From Hydractinia symbiolongicarpus (taxonomy: Eukaryota; Cnidaria; Hydrozoa; Anthoathecata; Hydractiniidae), in NCBI RefSeq assembly GCF_029227915.1, contig NC_079878.1:20175501-20239500 (forward strand): a stretch of 64,000 nucleotides of DNA. Direction: 5' to 3'. Shown one piece after another: positions 20,787 to 33,000 of this stretch. The translations under genes were made by a program, and so were the position numbers. The number at the start of each line of letters is the position of its first letter. The first letter of the stretch is position 1. The notes under the pieces were generated by a model, which was not told the DNA's origin, made no database searches, and saw nothing but the letters and a program-made list of their open reading frames with translations.

Positions 20787-21731
20787 ATCGATCACGTGAG
20801 CGGGCGCTATTTTCCTGTAGTGACCGGCTGAAATCTAAACAAAAAAAATAAACTTTTGTAAAATTTGAACGCTCTAAAATATGCAAATAAAATGTTTTAA
20901 AATAATTGATTTAAGCTTTTGTTTTGGGAGTACGATGAAATAGATCAACTCATACTGGATCAAGAAGCTCTGAGAACGAAATATGCTAGTAATACTTTCA
21001 AGAAGTTTTGTTAAAACAACACAGTGGTCATAAAAATATAGACTCCCTCAAAAGCGACAAAATCAGCTCACAAAACTCACCTTTTTCGAATGTCTCACAT
21101 CTTGAGTTCTTCAAACAAGGATGAAATAAATCCACCTAACACCACTCCCGAATTATCATCAACTATTTCTTTAGAAAAATAAGTCTGATCATATTTTAGG
21201 TTGGGACCTATGCCGGCACACAAAACAATACTACGTCAAAACACTTGTTTTTAACGTAACGTCCGCCACGCGACACCTGCTGAGTTCCTCTATCATCACC
21301 CACCGCGAATGCACCTGTTTTTATTTTGCGTGCTGTATGACGACGGTAATGCACCTGTTTTCATTCCTCACTGCGTTTGGTACATGACGTCACAACCTCG
21401 TCACTATTTTCTTGTAGTGTCCGGCTGAACGGTTTATTAGTCATTATTAGTCACTTGTCGGAGTGAATAACGGAACCAATACTCACTAAATATTACATCC
21501 AGTTTTGATTTTCTGTGGCAGCGGTAACCTTTATCTGGAAGCGTAGATCTTCTTGTTAAAAGAGGGACTATTTCGCATGCTAAAGTCAATTACACATTTT
21601 CACTAAAAAATTCTATAAAACCTTCTGTATTTTGCATCAATAAGTCATTTTTGCGTTCAGCGGCAAAATCCATTAGCCGTAGAACTGGTTTTACAAATTA
21701 ATAATATTAATTGTCGAATTAAACTTTTATA

Positions 21732-21799
21732 ACTCAAGGCGTAATGGTTCAGTTGGCTAAGACGTCATAACGTGAACCCAGAGGTCTTGGATCTTGAGT
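21732..21799 (+). ncRNA. tRNA-like sequence (degenerate tRNA or SINE head)
   Basis: ACTCAAG at the start pairs exactly with CTTGAGT at the end, like an acceptor stem. Between them are GGTTCAGTTGGCTAAGAC (A-box/D-loop-like) and GAGGTCTTGGATC (weak B-box/T-arm-like). At 68 nt it is short, and I cannot fold a full cloverleaf. A T/A-rich tail follows. A tRNA-derived SINE or pseudogene is more likely than a working tRNA. Confidence 0.35.
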
Positions 21800-22104
21800 T
21801 TTTCTATCAAAAAAAATGGCGTAAAAAAAACTCGTTCGGACTTAGTTAGCTGTGGAACACACAGCTTCTAGTTTCGGCTGAAAGCTCGAACAAAATCCTG
21901 ATCTTCTGAGATTTAAGTGAAGATATGCTATCTCGGACGCGGTTAGTAAAATTGACGTTTAATCTGCGATTTTAAAAGTTGCATACAGTTTCATAGTTGC
22001 ATACAGATCTCTTTTTGTCTATGTTTTCTATGCTTCTATATGCTAATAAAGATACCATCACATCCATTTAAATCTTAGTAAAATTATCTTGGCTATTCCT
22101 GGCG

Positions 22105-22114
22105 TATATATATA
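22105..22114 (+). promoter_or_regulatory. TATA-like element upstream of hairpin
   Basis: TATATATATA followed ~30 bp later by GTCAGTGTCAGTAG, spaced like a TATA box and initiator. AATAAA occurs at ~22438. The unit could be a small transcription unit or a solo LTR-like sequence containing the hairpin at 22268-22322. Confidence 0.3.
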
Positions 22115-22267
22115 GCAGGCCAGCTAACGTGGTCAGTGTCAGTAGATAGCAATACAGACAGCTAGCTAAGCTATTTTGTGCTTTTCTCCAAAGTTTTTCA
22201 TTTAGTTTGGTATGAGTGTATTTTGTGCTATCCATCGTTATTACTTCTTGTGTTATCTTTTACCAAC

Positions 22268-22322
22268 CTGAAGCTAGCCACAAAAGTAAGGAATGCCTCC
22301 TTACTTTTGTGGCTAGCTTCAG
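22268..22322. repeat. Perfect 25-bp inverted repeat, 5-nt loop
   Basis: CTGAAGCTAGCCACAAAAGT plus five more bases, loop ATGCC, then the exact reverse complement. A transcript from either strand would form a 25-bp perfect hairpin, in the size range of small-RNA precursors. Cnidarian miRNA precursors are known to be highly paired. It may equally be a recent inverted duplication. Confidence 0.8.
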
Positions 22323-25300
22323 CGCAGGTCAGCTATAAATCTTGTAATAATACCCTGCAAATTTTAGCTGAAATACTCTGCTTAACAAAGTATCTTTCCA
22401 TACATCATAGTTTATAGTGTTAGCTTCACCGCAACAGAATAAAATATTTTATCCCAGTGGTATAAAGTTTCAATAGAGTTTCAATGTTTACGTTTTGACT
22501 ATATAGAAGAAGAAAATTAACAGTCGGGGAGAACTGATAATTAGCTTGTAACAAGATAGTTAGTCGATGCTTATACGGCTATAATACGGTGGAGATCTTT
22601 TTTGCCTAAATTTCCACAATTTCTTCAATATGTCGATATTGTAGGGTATGCCTTCCCCATATTTTTCACGCCTGACTACGTCTTTTCAATGTTTTTCCAT
22701 AAACTCAGCGCTGTCGTTTCATGAGCATTTATAAATTGAATCAGCTAATTATATAATATACACTATAAATATGGAACTGAGGCCATGCGGTACCAGGAAA
22801 GTCCGTATTTATAAGGTTTGAAAATGAATATATATCTTTCAAGCGCAGTCGTTTCTTGTTCTTATTTTCCTTTTTATTGGAGCATAACATGCTATGAAAC
22901 TAGGTAGATGACTATTGGAAGATCGATATCGAAGAAAAGTGTAGAAATTGAAGAAATAAGATCTCTACCGTATAATTAGTCACATAAGCAGCTAATTTTA
23001 CTGTGTACCGTAAAATTTCTTGTATTGGCTAACTGTCCTTTAAAGGCTAATTATCAGTTCTTTCCGACTGTTTAAGTTATGATAAAAAAAATGTTAGGCT
23101 AGTAGCATTTTTTCACTTATGCATGTTGTAAATTAATCTGCATGCAAAAACTAGATTTTAATTTTAAGATCAAAAAATGCCTCCACTCAAAATTAAAGTT
23201 TGTAATAGGCTGGTTGGTCTACGGATTATTGCATGTTTATTTTGCCTGTCGATTTGCACAAAAGATCTTGGGAATATATGAAACTACTCTGAAATTGCTC
23301 AGATTTGTAGAAATTTTCTGCAGACCATGTGTGAAAAGGCGTTCTATTGGACTAGCCTTCAACCCATGAAACAAGGGAAATTATTTTTAGACTTGCCATC
23401 CCTTTTTCGGGCGTCCTCAGTACAAAATGACAATTCGGCTATACCAGTTTGAATAAAATACGTATTTATTAACCTTGCTGCTCAGTGACTAAACAGGAGG
23501 GGTTCTACAATTTTGGCAGCCTGTTTAATTTTTCCTCTATAAAACAAGGACCAAAAGCTCATTTTTTATTAATTATGCTATGAATAAGTATTTACAATGT
23601 AAGCTCAAATAGAGCCTGTTTTTGTGATACACACTTTTATAAGAAAAACGCTTATAAGAAACCCGAGGCTTAAAATTTGAAAATATTAAGAAACTTAGCT
23701 TGGCTCAGTACCTCAAGCTCCTCCAAACCATAAATTATTACAGAAAATATTACAGTGAACTCTTAGCACTTTTTTAATTGGTCAAATAGCAGACAAAACT
23801 AGAACTATATATTAAGAAAGAAACAACCCTTCATTTCCAAAAGCGATATGAATTATCAAGAAGCAATATTCATACTACTAACACAGCACTAGTATATATC
23901 ACTTATGTACAAACAAAATCATTTGAACTGTTAAGAAACTTTTAGCCTCAAAATCAAAAAAAAGTAAGAAACTTGAGCCTCAGTAGCCAAAACTAGTTTT
24001 TTATAAAAAAACAGTGTGTACAGTATATATATTCAATCTTGTCTGTGAGAGGTAATTAATTGGCATGACAGACTGTAGCCTGTTTATTATTTTGTTTGAT
24101 CTGAAGTTACATGGGTGTTTTTTTTTTGAAACAGCATTTCTAAAAGGGCTTCTCATTGGATGTGCAACACATATACCTGTATCCTGATGGTCAATGTGGT
24201 TTATTGTATTGACTGCTTGGCCGGTCATTGTTTAACATTAGTTTTGCAACCTTTTTAGGGAAACACATTAAGTGAAATAAAATATCTCGTCTGACAGTTT
24301 TTGCTATAGCAGACCTCCGTAAATGTTTTACTGGAAGCACTCCACACTGGTTGTGCGAAATGGTTTAACTGGACTATGTGGTCAACCTAAATTGCAATGC
24401 TAACCTTTTGTTGCTTTAATGAATTTCTTATCTTCCATGCTTAATGTTTTCTTGGTGCTGCATTTACTTTATTGACATAAACTAGCTCCTATGCAGGGAT
24501 TTTGTTTTATTAAAACATGCTTTTATTGGTACAACTTTTATTAGAAACCCGTATTTACTCAAAAAACTATGTAACTTTATTTCATTATATTTCAGTCTTG
24601 CGTTTGTGAAAAGTATTGAAAAAACGATATTTAGTAATTAGTCTAGCATCACCTGTTGCAAATGCTAGGCAAGCGGACTTAAGTTTTTTATTGGCTTGCG
24701 ATACGTCGATGATTAGAAATAGGCTTTGTGTATCCTAGAGTAACAAAACAACCCAGATCCGTTTTAACATTGGTTCCACAGCTTCATAGCTGTACAGCTA
24801 TCTTGTTAGTTATTAGTTTTCGTAGGTTAATGGGATAGTTAGATAATTGGAGTATGAAAGCATTACTATCATCGCAAGCGGGATAGTAAAGAGAATTTAA
24901 TGAAATATACAGATCTATCGCGTATTTTTCTTTTCAGTAACAAAAGTGATAGCAATTATTGTCTCTTACAGTAAAAAAAGGTATGCCATACAAAAGGAGC
25001 AGTTTAAATGAACTAGTCGGTAGCCCGTAGAAAAATGCACGGGTCTGCCGGTCCACAGATTTTTATCCGTCGCACATATCCCGGTATCGGCATTTCCTGC
25101 ATCGTTAGCATTACCTAGCGTTTGGCTACTAACTTAACAAAGTACGGGTTTAAATAAAGAAGGCTACATCCACATACGCTAAATCGTTAACGTTTTTACA
25201 TGTCATTTGGCCGTACAAGTCGCTCACTTAAGAGAAAATATTGAAACCATAAGTTAAAATTATAAATTTAAACTAACTTTCAAACAAAAGAGTTACAAAA

Positions 25301-26043
25301 CAAAGAATATGTTATGCAGTCATGGCTTTAAAGCCTCTCGACTGTTGTACACATAGTCGCCTCTGGAAAATTCCTTAGGGGATGCTGCCTGTTTACCTAA
25401 AGTAACAAAACGGGGTTATTATATTATATACTATGCGGGGGACCTGGCATAAAATTAATTCAAACACAAAAAATACGGGTATTATTAAATAGACTAGTCT
25501 TTAACCTGTGAAAAAATTACACGTCGTTTCATGTGCCCATAGAACGACGTTTGTTTTGTTAACAGACAGACAGAATAGTAAACTGTTTAATATGAATCAA
25601 CCTTTCGGCGCGATAAATAGATTGCGTTTGTAGAACTTTTTCTCGCATAAAGTTCCCGTTAGTTGAACGTTACATTAAGTAGTTGTTGAGCCGCCTCTAG
25701 TCACGTCACAGCTTCTGATTGGTCTATCTTCGTATATTTTTCCGCGAAAGCTAGTATTGAGCATTTTCACGAAACGGCGATGGGAACATGAACTTTCCGT
25801 GTACTCTGATTGTTGCGCATTATGCACAACATAAACAAACCCCTAGATTGTTCCTAAGTCAAATTGTTCTTTTTCGCATTAATTCTGCTGTGAAGTCCTG
25901 GTGCAATGTTTGAGTTGTCACGATATTGACACAATAAAATATTTCGAGTTGCAGAGTATTTTTATCATATTTTTTCACTGTGCGCAGGAAGCAACTGCCC
26001 ATATTAGAATTATGTTTTTTATCTTTTAGAGATAAAATAAGTA
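22323..26043. other. No supported gene; repeat-rich spacer
   Basis: Mostly AT-rich non-coding sequence. It contains a repeat beginning ACTAGTCGGTAGCCCGTAG at 25012-25054, a family seen again at 38514, 56882 and 60057, and a related TAGACTAGTC at ~25493. I see no coding frame with splice support. Confidence 0.3.
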
Positions 26044-26235
26044 TTACTGAACATGAAGATTCCCATGCTGTGGTACTTTTAAAAAACGTGCTATGGACAA
26101 CTCTTGTCGCTCTTCGTGATAGAAAAAATCGTTGACTTTCAAAACGAGAGGAAGTACTGAACAAGTTAGTGTTTGAACTTTATCTTGCTCACCTCGAATT
26201 GTAGTGACCTGAAAACGAGGCTGGTATCTTTTCAT
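26044..26235 (-). CDS. Small reading frame, unknown
   Basis: A 63-aa frame begins MKRYQPRFQVTTIRGEQDKV and ends FLKVPQHGNLHVQ plus TAA. Codon use looks protein-like. The opening faintly recalls a T-box phrase but the rest does not follow that fold, so I do not assign it. It is divergent from the plus-strand frame at 26310. Confidence 0.25.
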   Translation of the reverse strand: MKRYQPRFQVTTIRGEQDKVQTLTCSVLPLVLKVNDFFYHEERQELSIARFLKVPQHGNLHVQ

Positions 26236-26309
26236 ACTAATATTTACAATAGGTTTTCGCCTATCACGAGAAGAAAGGCTTTTTCCACTATCCGTTGAAA
26301 AGTCTCAAC

Positions 26310-26659
26310 ATGGACGAGTATTTTTATAACACGTACGTTGGAGAAGTTTCATCGATGCGAGCGAAGAGGCCTACGAGGAGCACGATGGCATGGCTGGCAC
26401 GCCAGAAACGAACGGCTGGCACTACTTCTATGAGTGGCTCTCTTTTGGCAAGATAGCATTGTACCAATTTCACGGAACAAAAATGTATAATGCAGAAATG
26501 GAAATCTTGATTGACAACAGATTCTCGGTTTTGAAACACAACTCATGTGCTCGCGGTTACGATGCATATATGGACATTTTGAAGCTACTAATAGGAGATA
26601 ACAGCCTTCGTTGTAAACGAGAAGACGATAACATACACGAAGAAATACAGTGGCTGTAA
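26310..26659 (+). pseudogene. Unknown protein frame with apparent frameshift
   Basis: ATG at 26310 opens MDEYFYNTYVGE, but that frame then looks random. Shifting at ~26347, the next frame continues FIDASEEAYEEHDGMAGTP and stays protein-like to TAA at 26657 (GWHYFYEWLSFGKIALYQFH, then ILIDNRFSVLKHNSCARG). Read together they suggest one ~115-codon unit broken by a single-base change, or an unresolved splice. A further frame at 26650-26910 (TKVQEMVRMALFNMYSIWQR) follows and may be a downstream exon starting after CAG at ~26760. No family recognised. Confidence 0.3.
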
Positions 26660-26910
26660 TATATTCTAACCATATTGAACCTATTTCGCCACGTGCCAAT
26701 AATGTATTATTCAACTTTTACCTTCTTTACCCAATCATACAATTGTGGTGTTGGTTACAGGAGAGAGAATTAACCAAGGTGCAGGAAATGGTAAGAATGG
26801 CACTGTTCAATATGTATTCAATATGGCAACGACAAAACCCTTCAATGAGCAAAAGGTATAAGAATTTATACCCACTTTATTTCAAGAATATAAACAACCA
26901 GTTAATATAA

Positions 26911-27316
26911 TTACTTTACATGATTTGCTTTTTTAATGATATTTCCTAAAAATAGATACATTATCTTTCAGTATTCTTTTTGGCGGTAAATGAAATACAG
27001 TCTGCACAATACAATGCGTAACAGTAAAATCGAAAGTTTTTTCTGATAAAAATAATCAAAATAACACGGGGGACGGTATTTCAAGCAGGTAATTTACACC
27101 TCTGAGAACAATCTTAGTTCACTTGCTGCCTCAAGTGACTTATGCAATAATTTGGTATGTTTCTGTGCCGAATTTAGAAGAAAATAGCTAGCTCACTAGG
27201 TCAAAAATGTTCTAATTTTTTTTACTAGAACATTTGATTTAAAAGCAAGGCAAGTACTTATACTGAATAATGGATACTGAATATTTGTACGGTACTTTTG
27301 GACTGATGTTGCTCTT
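26911..27316. other. Spacer, nothing recognised
   Basis: AT-rich sequence between the reading frames and the left end of the TGTCGC element. Confidence 0.3.
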
Positions 27317-28612
27317 GTTACACCAGGATATGTCGCAATCAACGTGTTATGTCGCAATCAACGGTAAATGTCGCAACAGAAAATGTCGCACCAAAATCGA
27401 TGATCAACAGTAAATGTCGCACAGATAGAAATCAACATATTACTCTCAAAATGTTCTACAACATAAGAAACACTGAGGGAAGGAATAAAAATTTTGAAGA
27501 AGCTAAAAAGCTAAAAAAGCTTTTCTTACATATGCAAATAATCCTAACAAACTAAACTTTAATGTTGTCTCGAATTAAACACCACTTATGAAAAGACCAC
27601 TTCCTTACGATTTTGTAATGTGTATTGAAAGGGAAGACGTTAAAACAAAAGTTCGACAAATCGTCAAAATAAACTATTTTTTTTGTTTTTTGATTGGGTG
27701 CCCTACTCTCTAGTGGAGGATTCAAAGTATCGTATGTAGAGAAAGGATGTTGTGTGGGTAAAGGGATGACCTAATAAACAAGGGCTTTATCAGATGCACA
27801 TGCCTTGTTTCTTATACCACTTTCTACTCGGGTAGTGAAATTGATCCGTGATAGAATCAAAACAACTCGACCTGGCGGGTTGGTCATTTTGAAGGGTCTA
27901 TTTATAACGGAAGGGATAGCTCTATATATTTCTTTCTCGATTTGTTTGTGGGACATGATTAACAGATTTGGTAAGTAATCGATAACAAACCACGTGCGAT
28001 GATTAGCGAGGTGAAAAAGGAAAGGGAAAAATCTGCTTTCTCGTTGCTTAAAAAGACTGAGTCACGTGATTTCATGGGTAAATATAATTGGTAGGTGAAA
28101 GGCATCTGTAATGGTGAGATTTTAATTGGTTGAGAGCACCACTGCGCCTCCGTCCGGTTAAAAACGCCAAGTTAATTAAATACGATTGAAAAATATTTCT
28201 ATGCTGACAGTAATATACAGTCTCTGTAATCTTCTACAGCACATTTAATTTCAAGGCAATCAAAACTCGCAACAGTTTGAAAGTTCAAAAGATAGTTCAT
28301 TGTTTCAATACCTTTAACAATAGGGACACGCGCCGCTATTCAAAATTTATGATGCAAAACTATCACATTGAGCAATAATATGAAAGGTGCAGGTGGTTTA
28401 TTCTTTCTTTATAGTCAAGTGATATTTAAATTAATGTTATTTAATCAAAAAAAGTCTGAAACCATGAAAAAAAATTGCGACATTTACTGTTAATTGTGAA
28501 TTTCTGTGCGACATTTACTGTTGATTTTAATATTCGAAGCTCAAAATTATTTGCGACATTTACCGTTGGGTTTGCGACATTAACTGTTGATTGCAACATA
28601 TCCTGGTGTAAC
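27317..28612. mobile_element. 1.3-kb non-autonomous element with TGTCGC-iterated ends
   Basis: The ends are inverted: GTTACACCAGGATATG at 27317-27332 and its exact complement at 28597-28612. Inside both ends, motifs of the type ATCAACAGTAAATGTCGC recur: five TGTCGC in 27331-27422 and four in reverse in 28478-28580. No transposase is present. A 61-codon minus-strand frame at 27771-27956 (MSHKQIEKEIYRAIPSVINR) lies inside and is of unknown meaning. The flanks show no convincing target duplication, so the superfamily is unassigned. Confidence 0.7.
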
Positions 28613-30079
28613 AGCTCTGTCCGTTGGTAGTAGTAGTGGAACAGAAAGGAATCAAAGTGTGGAAAAACAGCACTAAATTTTAGCGCTCAAATTAGTAGCC
28701 AATTCCTTTTTGGGAAAACAAAAGATTTGTGCGCCCAACATGCATATCAACACTAACTAAATATACCCCTTAAGCTACACAAATAATTGTCTTGCTTTGT
28801 TAGTCCATACAAGGCAGGTTAAAGTTGTTATATTATCATGATACACAGCAGCCAAGATAATTGTAGTTCTTAATTGTTTAGTTCTCTATTTCCTTGAGAT
28901 TGCATCAGGAGATGTTTCAAAACTTAGAAAAAATATTGGTCTGGAAGAGAGTTCCTATTTAAATGGTTTCTTATTTATACAAGCGTTACCCTGAACATAT
29001 GAGCATGGCTCTCCTAGTCATGTAATTTTTGCGTCCCTTTTCATGTTGCCTGCAACACATCAAATCGCTGTTTTCATCTCAACCACCCAGCTACCTAGCT
29101 TGATAACCGCGGCAATCCGATTATAACCTTTCTTTTGACTGGTTTCAATATTACGTTTTGATGGGATTCTCACACATCTGCGGAAAGAAATATCGACTGG
29201 CATTCAAATGCAGACCTTAGGTAAAGAAGTTAATGATAGTTAAAAACTTTTTCTGCTTTGGCTAACAGCATTTTTTCACTGTCAACCAACCTTATCATAT
29301 GCAAAACGAACATTCTCCATGTTCAATCTTGTTCCAGGGGCTTTGCAGCCGATATTCTGACGTGGATACTATATAATAAGCATATAAAATCCCTGGGGAC
29401 AAGGTTGGTGAAAGTCGAGCCCATGGCCTATTAACTTCCGGCATTTAATTCAGATACCGCTGTTTGTTCCGACGACGAGTGGTGTCACAATGGCAGGCTA
29501 AATTTCCAAAACACGTTCGATATATTGTCATTTTTTTCTTGATTATGTGTCGATGGCATATGACATATTTTTAGATCTCTGGAGCCCTCAGAGTTGACGC
29601 TAATCAACGGGTAGTAGTTGTGGGGATATCTCTACATCGACGCAGACTCGAAATGACTTTCATTAGGTCGTACAGCATATGTATATGCAATTTAAACTGT
29701 GTGAAAGTTATTTATTTCTTCTTTCCTGATAATGTTTCTGTAAGAAAGTCGAAAAGTTAAAAATTTTAAAAGATGTGATATATTCTAGAATTTAAGAAAT
29801 ATGTAATTAATCGGTTAAGTAGTTTAAAGATCAGTTCTAAACATTAACAAACGAAAATTGATAATGCGAGATTGCACGTAGATTTTGATTATTTTATACA
29901 TTATTTACACATTAACTTTAACTGAAGATAATATGCTAGTCTTAATTGCCCTTCGATTAAAATGTTCAAAACGATGCCAATAACTTGACCACCCACTGAA
30001 AACACCATCTTCATTCTCACTGTCCCTGAATCCAACATTACGTTGTCAAAGTCTTGTTGCGCGGACAGTAAACAACAGG
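28613..30079. other. Spacer 3' of the RGS22-like gene
   Basis: Non-coding. A foldback at 29324-29407 has CAATCTTGTTCCAGGGG on one side and CCCTGGGGACAAGGTTG on the other, the same family as 30776-30862. Otherwise nothing recognised. Confidence 0.4.
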
Positions 30080-33000
30080 TTACGCTACCGACATTTCTTT
30101 ACTGTCACTTTGAGCCTCTCTCTCTGTTTTATTAACATCTGCTTTCTTTCGTGATTTGGATTCCTAAAAAAAGAAACGCACACGTATACTTGAAGCATTT
30201 TGAGGCTGTGTCTTCGTGAAAGTTTTTGCCTCTGAAGCGAAATTTTATCACTTCGGATGAAACTGTAGTCTGTTGTTTGAAGTGAAACTTATTTCTGTCT
30301 GGATTTCACAAAGCCTAATTAGCAGAAGTGAAATTCAACTGGCGGTGTGAAACCAGACTAAAGCGAAGCTGAAGCCAAGCTGAAGCCAAGCTTATACTAC
30401 TGCGCATGTGCTATTATTATATATGGTCGGTGTAAAACAAGGCTTGGCAGCGTAGTAAAACTTTGATGAACACGATGATCATTTACTGTGACAAAAGATT
30501 TTACTCCACTTCAAGCAAAGTGCACCTCCCAACAAACGTACCTTCCATGTATAGCCTTTTGCTAATGAAAAAGTTAGTTGAGTTTTGGAACAATCTTGAT
30601 TTAGTGCGCTAGGTGTCACTTGAACTGTCTGCGTTTTCGGTGTAAATTTTAGAAATTCTTGGTACAAGCGATGTTGCCTCTTTTCCCACTTTGTTTCTAG
30701 AAAGAAAGACATCCTCTTGGTGATATATTTTTGATCCTCTAAATTTAGTTTAATAGTACTGTGCTCAACCTCGTCCCAGGGCTTGTTAGGCATTTTATAT
30801 TTGGACGGCCTGAACAGGCAGTCCAAATGTAAAAAGCCTAACATGCCCTGGGGACGAGGTTGTACTGTGCTGTAAAGTTCCTTCTGATAGCATTATTTTT
30901 GTTGTTGTTGGTATGTTATTGAGAATGATTTTTTTTCGAAAGCGCTGCATCAATTATGCATACTAACAAATATTTTTAACAGGCTACTATAACTTGTAAA
31001 AACATTTTTGTCCACTAAAAGTATCGGCTTTGGAGCCGTTTGTTCTAAACCTTTAAGACAGAAAATGGTCAACCAAAGACAGATTAAGAATTGTAATTAT
31101 TACATAAAGGGTGAAGGGAAAGAGAGTAAATTAACCCTAACCCTAAGGAATATATAGTTGTAGTGACTATAAAAAGAAGTTGCATCGACCGCTTTATGGT
31201 GGTTATTTTCAACAAAGATATTCTCTGGTGACCAAGAAATACCGCTTTATATATGTTAGCTTTACACGGTTTGAACAAAGTTACTACCACTTTAAGAACT
31301 ATTGTTTTACCTTTTAGTTCGTTCACATCATCTGGGTTGTTGATTCTTAAAAAACCGCTCCAAAATGGCAGCAGTTCCTCCATCACCATGTGTTGAGCCT
31401 CGTCAAACATGTTCCTATCTTTAAAATCTCGAGGTAAGTTGCGCTTTATAGAGTGGACGTGTTGACATTTCTGCGAAATTTTTGATGCAATGTCTGGTGA
31501 CACATCAACCTAGGGAGATTTGGATCAACAAAATATTAAATGCTGTGTTTCTGTATATTTATTTTCTACCGAGAAACAAGTGCATTTTTTATTTAAGTTT
31601 TTTACTAAAATTTTCTACACAAATGCCCCAATATGAATGAACGTAAATGTTCATAGCTTGTGTATTCTTTTGCGTTTTCTCTCAGCATTGTGCGATAACT
31701 ACTACTTAACGAATTTCAGGAATTGAATATTATTTTTAAGTAACAATCAATCTACATACCTGTAGCCAGGGTGGTGACGCCGAGTCCAAAAACACATCAA
31801 CGATAACCTCCACTTTCCTCTTCAAAGCAAACTGCAGTAAAAGAGGTGAGAAAAGAAAATAGATCTTCTCTAGTATGTTTAGAAAATAAAATTTAAGAAA
31901 ATTTTTTTTACATTATACAAAGTGGTTAAAACTTTTTTTGAAAGCTGTCCTTTAAGCATTGAAATAACGACAACATACCTCATCCATGTAGCTGTAGAGT
32001 TCCTAAAAAGAAGAAAAAAGGTGTTTCGTCACTTCATTGAAGAGTTTGATTTCGCTAAGGAACTTATTGGTGATATCATTATTGTCATTCGCGAGGACAA
32101 GGTAGCTACTTTAACTGTCACTCACACTCCTCTGCGAAAATTCGTTCTTGCGTATTATGGCAAATATTGATTGGGATAGAATAATTTCTTGTGTTCTCTC
32201 TTTAGCGATACAAACAAAAATCAATTCAAGCAATGAAATGATGGAGAGCATAGCATAGGAAAGATGTGTTCACACAATGAAAATAAAGAATTTTTACTAA
32301 TGTTTAATTTCATAAAAAAATCAAGATAAAATGAGCTGACTAAAATATTTATTTAAGAATGAAAAAATTAAGTTTTTTTTATGTTAGTTATACATTTTGA
32401 GCAGACAAAACAAAGATAAGAGAAATGACATACCTTGAACTTCATAACTTCGACGCAGAATAACAAATCTTTTTCTAATCTTGAAAATCCACCACCTCCA
32501 CAAGATAGTAAATATCTCCGAAATTTCTCAATCAAGCCAGAGTGTTTAGAATTAGAGGATAGCACACTGATAAATCTTTGATGATCTTCTTTTGTTACTA
32601 CGGCTCTTCCACTACCCTAAAGAACATACAATACCCTTCTCTTATTTACGTGAGAAGAATCAATAACTTGATTACATATCAATCAACATATCCGAAGTTT
32701 ATTCCTCAAGTGGTTTTAAGAAATTTAGAAACATCATGATAATACCCTAAAGTAATATTGTGCATTAGATTACAGTTGTCTTTGAATTTAATCCCTCGGT
32801 AAAGTCTGCAAAATTCATAGGGTATTCTAACTTTACTTAATTTTCCAAGATTTCCTAAGTTTAAATCAAAGAATTACCTTGCGCTTTCTTCTCCGTTTTT
32901 TTCTTCCACCTTCCACCTGCAAAAATTGTGAAGCATCTCTCTTATCAACATCAGAAGTATAACCATTCATTTGTTTTGTATTTCTCGCCATACTAACTCT

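Noticed and set aside
26349-26714. 121-aa minus-strand frame
   Set aside because: Antisense shadow of the better plus-strand frame; composition is not protein-like.
27331-28580. CRISPR-like array from repeated TGTCGC motifs
   Set aside because: Repeats are short, irregularly spaced and inverted between the two ends, as in transposon termini.
30697-30844. Extension of the RGS22 exon upstream through the foldback element
   Set aside because: A strong acceptor at 30697-30698 with correct phase starts the exon at 30696; the longer frame is intron plus mini-element.
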